From positions 2,976,001 through 3,040,000 of the forward strand of contig JAUKTV010000001.1 in the NCBI GenBank assembly GCA_030549205.1: a stretch of DNA of 64,000 nucleotides, in the 5' to 3' direction. The notes beneath the pieces are model-generated. The model was not told where the DNA came from, did not search any database, and saw only the letters and a list, made by a program, of their open reading frames with translations. Shown in pieces: positions 56,247 through 64,000 of this stretch. This DNA comes from Apiosordaria backusii (taxonomy: Eukaryota > Ascomycota > Sordariomycetes > Sordariales > Lasiosphaeriaceae). The position numbers and the translations under genes are program-made. Within the stretch, counting starts at the first letter, position 1, and every line of letters starts with the position of its first letter.

Positions 56247-59010
56247 ATGCCTCGTGTATCACAGGCGCACCGCCGCAGCGTGAGCCGAGTCCCCTCGGGA
56301 TCCATGGCCGCTTCACCCTTCAAGTCGCCAGTAAAGTGCGTATCTTCACCACTACCGCATTTCAATGCGATCAAAATTCGCTAACAAAGCCACCCAGGAT
56401 CCCCCTCAACGACGACGCCCAAGAAAAAGCCCAGCGCTCCCACGGCCGCAAAGCCCTCCACGAAGCCCACGTCAACCAGCTCCGACAGGCCGCCACCGAA
56501 GGTGCCCGCGCCACCACCCCCCGCCGCCAGTCTCTGGCCCTAGTCGACCTCGAGGGCGTCGACTCCCCCGACAACTCCCAGTCCAACCCCCGCACCCCCC
56601 GCCGGCGCAGGCACAGCGGCCGGGAGAATTTCCTCGAAGATGAAAACGACGTCGTGATCGGCGGGAAGGCCGTCACGCCCATGAAGCGCGTGCCCATCCT
56701 GGCCAACTTTGAAGAGTGGATGAAGATGGCGACCGACAACAAGATCAACGCGGCGAACTCGTGGAATTTTGCGCTGATTGATTATTTTCATGACATGAGC
56801 TTGTTGAAAGAGGGTGATGGGGTTAACTTCCAAAAGGCGAGTTGCACGCTGGATGGGTGCGTAAAGATTTACACGAGCAGAGTGGACAGTGTTGCGACCG
56901 AGACGGGGAAGTTGCTGAGTGGGTTGGCGGATAGTAGGGATAGTAAGAAGAGGAACCGGGAGGGGGAGGAGGAGGAAGAGGAGGAGGATGAGGTGGATGA
57001 GGATGGGAATGTGAGGAAGAAGACAAAGAAGAAGACGCAACGGTCGTCGGAGGCTACGCTGGCGCCGTCGTTTGCATCGTTGCAGCTGAAGAAGTTTGAG
57101 TTGGAGTTTGCGGTGGATCCGCTGTTCAAGAAGGCGTCGGCGGATTTCGATGAGGGGGGTGCGAAGGGGTTGCTGTTGAATCATTTGATGATTGATTCGC
57201 AGGGAAGGATTGTGTTTGACAGTAGTGATGATGCAAATGATGCATCGACGTCAAAGACGAGGAAAAAGAATGCGGCGGGTGAGGAAGGGGCCGAGGAAGA
57301 GGAGGATGTTGATGGTTCGATGCAGGATCAGGAGGATACCGAGGCACCAGAGGAGGAAGAGGAGGATGAGGGGGACATCGAGATTGATGTTGTTGGTCTT
57401 GGACAAAGGTTCTTCCCGGATCTAAACCGGTTGGATGAGATGGACGTATGCCCATCACTCAAGGAGTTCGATCTTGGGGATCCTTCCGGCTCTCTCGATA
57501 TCCCCTTCCTTAGAGCGCCAGAGGATTGGCGAGACCAAGAGAAGGATAAGACTCCAGGGCCCGGTGGGTTGGGCAACAAATCCGGCATGTTCATCGACGA
57601 GGAGAACCCCCTCGGCTTCGACGACTATGACGGTCTCGGCACTTTCGACCTCGGCGGCGACGTTGACTTCGGCGAGGGTGGTGAAGCCTGGGCCCGTGAA
57701 GCCGCTCTCGAGCCCCAAATGATGCGCGTCTTCGACGCCGGCCTCGGCCTAGGCAACGACGGCGGCGAAGCAGAAGGCGAAGGCGACGCAGTAGACCTCA
57801 TGGACACGGCCAACCCAGACTACGTCATTTCCATGACGCACGCCCAAAAAGCCGACAAGGTCCACGAGGACATCCTCAGCTACTTTGACCAAGCCCTCCA
57901 GAAGAACTGGTCCAACGCCGAGCACTGGCGCATCCGCAAAATCAAAGACATCAACAAACCCACCGAACCCACCAAGCAACGCAAGGAGAAGCAGCCCTTC
58001 GAAATAGACTTTGCCTCCCCGTTAGACCCATCCATCGCAGACGCCATCTACACCCCGGCCTCCTCCAACACGACCATCTCCCTCGCCAAGAAGGACTGGA
58101 AGTCAAAGACGAGAAACTTGCTGCCGGACGATAAGCACTTCAACAGCAAGCAGCTCCTCTCTCTCTTCCTCAAACCCAAAGCCCGCCTCCACAACCGCCG
58201 GAAGCTCACCTCCCACCACCACGACGCCGTTTCTGCCCGCCGCGCCGAGGCGATAGACGGTAATGGTCCAGTGGAGCTAAACGAAGCGTTCTGGGCTTCC
58301 CAAAAGGCTCCAGAGTCCAACCCGCTTTCGGATGACTTGCCCCAGGGTGACTACGACGCGAATTTCTTCCAGGACGATGGGTTACCATTTGCGGGGGATA
58401 ATGGCAATGATGATGATGACATGGACGATGAGTTTGCTGATGCGAGGGAGCATTTCAGTCCTGATTTGCCTGGGGGGTTGAATAACCAGGGTGGGATGAC
58501 AGAGGTGGGTATGACGGGTGCCTTCAATGGCCTCACCGTGACCAACCCGGCAGACCTCGCCTTCGGCACCATGTTGGTAACACAATCGAGGAGGGTGAGG
58601 CCGGAGTATGTGCAATATGCCAGGGTTGCCAAAAAGGTTGATGTGAGGAGGTTAAAGGAGGAGATTTGGAAGGGGATGGGGCTGGAGAAGCTAGAAGTTT
58701 GTTAACCCCCTTACCCCTTTGTTCATGGTGCAGTGATACTGACAGTCAAATGAAGGAGGCACCACCCCCCACACCAACGCCCGAATCCCCAACGCCAGAA
58801 GACCCAGAGCTGAAATTCACCGATGTCATGAACGGGCTGCAGAGGGTCTACCCCAAGCCGGTGATGGATGACATTTCCACGAGTTACTGCTTTATTTGCT
58901 TGTTGCATTTGGCGAATGAGAAGGGGCTGGTGATCAACAAGACGGAGGGGCTGGAGGAGCTGACGATTAGGAAGGATTGGGGGGCGGAGATTTCTGTTGG
59001 GGGGGAGTAA
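56247..59010 (+). CDS. BRN1: Condensin complex subunit 2 (Brn1/CAP-H kleisin)
   Basis: Three exons (56247-56335, 56398-58696, 58756-59010) give 880 residues. The intron 1 donor is GTGCGT and its phase joins SPV-K-IPLNDDAQEK. Intron 2 starts GTTTGT and its best in-frame acceptor is AAG, 12 nt after a CTGAC branch site. Conserved parts are the N-terminal block LANFEEWMKMATDNKINAAN (about 130-150), acidic Glu/Asp stretches (about 210-230 and 330-350), RFFPDLNRLDEMDVCPSL, the later VDVRRLKEEIWKGM, and in exon 3 TDVMNGLQRVYPKPV and DISTSYCFICLLHLANEKGL. Brn1 is the kleisin that bridges the SMC2/SMC4 heads and recruits HEAT subunits, needed for mitotic chromosome condensation in the nucleus. The frame is open far upstream of 56247, but those residues do not look like the family. 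Confidence 0.93.
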
Positions 59011-59885
59011 ACGTAAGCATGAAAGAGAGAGAGAGGTGTAGGACATGAGGATGTTTTGCTATGTTCCTTTTGGTTGTGTGAAAGAGAGAGAGAGAGCGAT
59101 TCTAAGGCATGGCGAATTGGTGGAAGGCAAAAGAGGGATATAAAGCATGGGTGTATGTTGGGTAGTTTGGTAGCAGGCTGGTTGGGTGGTTGGCGTGTGT
59201 GTACACGGTGGTTGTTATGATAATGACTATTTTTCATTTCATGTTCAACATGTTTACCATTTTGCTCGCCTTGGTATTTGATGTATGAGATTCATGATAA
59301 AGTGGATGCTATGTCTCGCAGAACATATTCAAATTCGACAGTTTGTAAGACGGGTGGGGGTCGATAAAGGAAAATTACAGAATAGACCACCTCTTCTTTG
59401 TCTGTTCAGCAATATTCTTCAAAAGATTTTGAAAACTAGTCTACGAGTTTGTAATGAGTGACGGCCAGATATGTAATGGGTTTGTGAACTGGGGTTGGTT
59501 GTCTGATTTGTTGCAGTATTGTCACTGTTCTCGGTGTGATGTTGGGGATTTTCCAATGGGACGCCTGATGCCCACCATATATGAGACCTTTGCGGGCATG
59601 AAGCATACACCCCTGGGTTTGGTTGCTTTTTTGGTTATGTCATTGAATCCAAGTGTCTTTAACTACCAGGTACGGCACAAGATTCAAAGAGTGCTGGTAG
59701 TTTGAAATGTCAAAAACAGGTTGCTTGCTAGGTAGGTGTTGGGCGAATACTCAATCCACTTGCAGGCTATCCTCTAGTCATATGGGTACGTGTAATATAC
59801 TTGTAGCAATTGCGGTCTATCGTCTTCGTGTCGTCTCATCTAGTCATGCCCATCATAAACCATCCCTAAAACGCCATGCCGTCCA
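59011..59885. other. Convergent intergenic region
   Basis: 3' flanks of BRN1 (plus) and the small coiled-coil gene (minus). Two GA dinucleotide runs lie at about 59023-59036 and 59081-59096. No gene is supported. Confidence 0.5.
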
Positions 59886-61199
59886 TTATTTCTTGCTGTT
59901 TACCTCCCCATTGATCTTGTCATCCTTCGTTGCAGCCGCCTCTTCATCCAGGTCGTCGATGTTGACCCCCAATGAAGCTAAGATCTCATCCAACTTGCTC
60001 TCTAGCTTCGTCAAGTCATTCTCAAGCGCAGTAGCAGTCTGCTCGCCCCTATTTATTTTTATTTTGATCAGCGGGTTGTAACCTAACACAATCAGTGGTT
60101 CACGATCTGTGCTCCTCGAGACCAATTCCTAGATCGGGCGATATCCAATACCAGGACCTGATCCCTTCATCCTTGAAATCTTCAGTGATCAAGACTTCCA
60201 TGTGGCCGCCCTCCCATCCCTCGTGGCTACGTAGATAGAATAATGTGCCGAAGCTTTTCGGATCTGAAGGGGTACAATGAAAATTCTTGATGAGTGATAG
60301 GTAGGAAAGGAGGCGGCATTGTGTCCGGACCACAAACCGCCAGAACCACAGCAACCACTGCGACGGGTGGACCATGCATATTCCGGGCCAGACCAAGCCA
60401 GTTCAGTTCAGCCGTGTCAGCAGATTCTAGCGCCAAGGGACATCTCAGACCGCTGCACAAAGGGTCCTCTCCCTGCAGTCGGTGCTGTCGGTTGACAAAA
60501 CCTTATGAGTATTCTACCCAACCAGGAGGTCAGGGGGAGTATCCGTGGGAAGCCAAGCCGTGATTCGGGAGGGAGCGTCCTGCTGACTTCAGACAGGGCT
60601 GCCCGAAGTTCTGATCCTTCTCCTCTTTCAGGAGCGGTGTATGTGTAAAAACCATCAGATATGTCGGCCAAAGGGAGCGCATGCAGGGAGAAGTGTAAAA
60701 CCCTACTCGCAAAGGGTAAAGCGGCAGAAAGACCCTGGAGATCTCTTGCCATGTGGGTATGCGAATTGCCAAAGCCCACGCAGGACCGAACCGGGATGCT
60801 ACGGGATTTGCCATGGATATTCGAGAAAACACCGAGAAATGAAAGCTGCATCATACCTAGCAAGGTCTTTCAAGGCCTGGACCACAGCGGTAAGACAGGA
60901 CGTCAGTAAAGGCGTCCGGCCAGAGAGATAGATATATGCATATAGAAAAAGGCACGGAGATGGAACGAGTTTGTTGTGTATTGATGGTTTGAGATGCGAT
61001 GCCAGTAACCCCCGCCAGCCCAGCAACTGTGCTTTGCTTGCATGGCATGGCATATAGCGTGGAATAGATCGCTTACCTGCGCCAAGTTTTCACCAACCGA
61101 CGCTGAGGGCAGCGACGACGACGAAGATGACGAGTTTCCGTTCTGACCCGGGTTCGTCTCTGAGGCGCTATTACCAGTTGGGGGATTCGGGAACGTCAT
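59886..61199 (-). CDS. Small coiled-coil protein, probably spliced over a ~1 kb intron
   Basis: Exon 1 (61199-61077) encodes MTFPNPPTGNSASE..., with a Ser run, ending GENLAQ at a good GTAAGC donor. The last exon (about 60038-59886) encodes TATALENDLTKLESKLDEIL, then ASLGVNIDDLDEE and a Lys-rich end. With acceptor GAGCAG at 60039 the phases agree and the product is about 91 residues, with a heptad-like Leu pattern in the second half. The intron would be 1038 nt, far above the local norm, so an unseen middle exon or two separate genes are possible. I do not recognise the family. The composition (disordered start, short coiled coil) suggests a small subunit of a larger complex, which is a guess. 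Confidence 0.4.
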
Positions 61200-64000
61200 G
61201 TTCGCTAAGATGTGGGAAAAGAGCGAGGGAGTTTTGCAAAAAAGAAACAAAAGCCGATGCCGCGATATCCACCGAAAAATGACCGTGAGGTTTGCGATGC
61301 CGAAAAACGACGTAGGTCAAGACTCAATAGTGCCAAGCTGTCTGGAACAGCGGTTCCGTCGTCGGTGCCGCCGATGTGCCCTGTTGAAACCGCTCACGCT
61401 TGACACGATCAGTCTCCTCTCAGACAAACGTACGATTTTTGCAGCAAGGCTATGGCGTTTTGGGCGAATGACTGGGTGTCAAGCACTTTTGCGACAACAC
61501 TCCACACGGCTTGGCTCAGCAGACGTGTGTTGTTGGAGCTTGGCTTTGCTTCTTTTTTCAACGACTGCCAAAGCCTCGTAACTGCACTTGCTGACGACGC
61601 ACTTGCAGCGACGCCGACAGTCCACGTGCCGAAGTTGATTTTTATTAGAAGCAGAGGCTGGGACGGGATCTAGCAGCTTCGTTCCTCGTGGTTTGTGGTT
61701 CGGAGTGTTCGCATTCGGCTGAATTTTCTTAAGGATGGATGGACATGTCGGCTTTTGGGGTGAGCTTGGTTGGCGGTGGGTGGAATTTCGTGCCGAAAAG
61801 AAACCCTTGTTTGTGACGTGACTTGCGGAGACGTTCTAGACCTTGGTCCATTTCCAGGAATCTGGACTGCAGAGTTCCCTGCTCACCAGCTGGCTTGTGC
61901 GGGACATTCCATCAACCCCACCTCCCATCAGACGACCGTCATCTTCACGCCTTGCGACCCATCGCCTGATTGCAACCGAATTGTCCTATGCTGGAATTGG
62001 AAATCCCATATTGAAACGGCAATCCCCAACGACGCCAACAACTGGGAATCTCCCATGGGTCTTTTGGGGCAATTAGGCCATTTTGTGAAATCGGATTTCT
62101 CTCCATACGCGGCGTTTTCCATGGTCAAGATTTGTCATTACCGTTTTTACTTGACGCGAATTTTGCCCATAAACCTCACCAACATTACTACAAGATGCAC
62201 TCATGTACGGACGGGACATGACACATACAAAGTTGAGGCCGTAGAGTGTGTGTGGCATCACATTGGAGTAAAAAAAAAAAGGTTCGATCGTGGGGCAAAA
62301 TGTCGATGGTAGTTATTATCAGGAATAATTGTACTGTCCCCTCTGCCCCTCCATGCCTCCGCAGCCGTCGTATACCCTCTCTCGTTGCAACAGCTGATCA
62401 CAATAACGTCGTCCGGGCAATACTCCGTACGGGTTTATTATTTCATGTCACGGGGAGCGAGACGAGGCAACGAGGTGGTCAGCGAGAAGCTGGAAAACAT
62501 TCCGTCGGTCCCGTCATAGCTGGAACCAGGAGGGGTGTACCCGTGAACAAGCACCGCGTGAAGTAGCTCTTTTTGAGCGGTTTGTGAAGCGATGCTTGCG
62601 ACTGGCTGATGGCACCCTGCCGTGACGGCCCTCCCACGCCAGCTTGGGAAAGCGGCGGGCGGGCGGCTTCTGATTGGCGGAGGGGCCCTGCTGATCCATC
62701 ATAATCGTACGTTTTTTTCATGTGCCTCATGGCGCCGATTGGGATCGAGATCCCCCTTGCTCGCTTCCCCTCCAGATGCCCCCCCCGCCGTCCGCCGCCC
62801 CGACTGAGTTTGGGGTTTCCCATACCGCTTTGGTTGGCCGTCATCATGGCATTCATCTCGACCACGGTTAACTTGAAATGGCTATCAATACGAGCGACGA
62901 TTGCCTTGCCGCCCATGGGGCCGTTTCCGTTGAGATCTCGATGAAGCAGCCCGTCGGCTCAATCACAAAGTCGAATGACCGGTGTTACTTCGCCATCTTT
63001 GAGGAGAAATGCCCATGACCGAACCTATGATCCGTAGATCGTGATCGGGCCATCTCACACACAAGGGTCCCGCTGGCTGCTGGCGGCTTTTGCTGAACTG
63101 CTGTTTCTGTTTCTGTGAGGGGCTGGCAATCAGTGGAGAAGCAGCAAGGCAACGGTTCGTTTTTTTGGGTGCTGTGCTGCGGACACGGCGCCCTGTCCGA
63201 TGGTTTGTTGGTCTGATGCCTGAACCGTCAATTACAGAATGCGCATCCTGTGGCCCCTTGCGGTCTTGCATTTCCAACAGGCTGCTTGTACCTTTCCCAG
63301 GGGGCGACTCCGATGTAGCGTCAGAACCATCGCCAAAATTCAGACCTCTCCATACGGCGGCACGGCGGCACCCAGCACAGACTGTCCTTTCCCGAGGGAG
63401 CTAGACGAGTACCCAGGAACTTCACCCGCTGTCCACAAATCAGCCGATTTGGGAGCCACGCACTGGGATTGCCTCGACCTTTTTAACTTACATACATATG
63501 TAATGTATATTGATCCCCATGTCGGCTGCTCGCTCTGTTTGCTGACACCGCATTTCCCTTGTTCAGCAGATAATAGACCGCACACTCCCTTCGTCTGGTT
63601 TTCCGACAAGAGTCCAGGCCCAAAGCACAGATCGAAATCGGGTTTTTCTAATCTCACGCCCAGCATTCCGCAGCGAGACACCGACGGCGGGTACCTACTA
63701 GGCATAACCCATCCGAGCAACCCCCCCTGGCTTCCCCAAGCTCCCTGCACCGGCTCTGGTTCCGTGTTCTGTCTGTAAGTACCTGTGCCCTCCCGGCGAG
63801 CAGACACACTTGTACACCCTTCCACTTCCATGCCGATTTCGTCCCACGTCGACCGGCTCCTGTCTCTCCTCCAATTCAGCATGTCATCGAGATCTTGACT
63901 TCTACCCCACCACCAAAAGCCACCACTGCCCTTCAAGAATGCCATGTTTGCTGTAAATCCCGTCTAACATTCCCATTGAGACTTCGCCCCGAGGACCACC
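61200..64000. other. Right-end region without a supported gene
   Basis: Open frames of 100-200 codons exist on both strands (for example 61770-62312 plus and 63340-63945 minus) but show no domain, conserved motif or matching splice sites, and overlap each other. CCAAT-like GATTGG occurs near 62670. The last 250 nt are C/T-rich and may be the promoter or leader of a gene beyond the right edge. Confidence 0.4.

Noticed and set aside
61770..62312. A 180-codon open frame on the plus strand.
   Set aside because: No domain, no family resemblance, composition like random translation, and no splice-linked partner.
63340..63945. Opposing open frames of about 180-200 codons near the right edge.
   Set aside because: They overlap each other on both strands and show no conserved motif.

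Overview
The window reads as nuclear DNA of a filamentous ascomycete, most likely a Sordariomycete of the Sordariales type. The genes are widely spaced and independently oriented. Introns are mostly 50-110 nt with GT-AG ends and CTGAC/CTAAC-like branch sites. The protein families are fungal: GH7 cellulase, DUF3605, a Fmp42-type transporter, and a very large involucrin-repeat/leashin protein.

Layout. Positions 1-14094 (minus) hold a very large leashin-like gene that runs off the left edge. A secreted GH7 cellulase follows (15643-17287, minus) with Xyr1/Cre1-type sites upstream. A gene-poor 5 kb stretch holds a tRNA-derived SINE-like element (about 19202-19367). Next come a C2H2 zinc-finger protein (22352-25732, plus), a tandem FolB-type protein (26721-27773, plus), a DUF3605 protein (28136-28918, minus), UDP-glucose pyrophosphorylase (31709-33843, plus), an ING/PHD protein (35052-36563, minus) divergent from a Hos2-type histone deacetylase (37745-39231, plus), a Fmp42-like MFS transporter (39850-41654, minus), a decayed gene with clean introns but two in-frame TAG codons (42874-44824, plus), a WW plus PhoD-like phosphatase protein (45723-49662, plus), phosphomannomutase (50063-51008, minus), a cation/Ca2+ exchanger (51914-54965, minus), condensin subunit Brn1/CAP-H (56247-59010, plus) and a small spliced coiled-coil protein (59886-61199, minus). 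The last 2.8 kb holds no gene I can support.

The genes do not form an operon or an evident biosynthetic cluster. Two links are worth noting. UGP1 and phosphomannomutase both feed nucleotide-sugar supply for cell wall and glycosylation. The divergent ING and Hos2 genes both act on histone acetylation. Two strongly conserved genes (Hos2 and phosphomannomutase) each lack one C in a C-run. This points first to homopolymer errors in the assembly rather than to loss of both genes.

I do not see a clearly new multi-gene system. The strongest unusual signals are the roughly 59-copy LPALPES/SPV repeat in the giant protein, its apparent stop codon that lies inside a likely intron, the SINE-like element, and the decayed gene whose stops fit CpA-to-TpA change.
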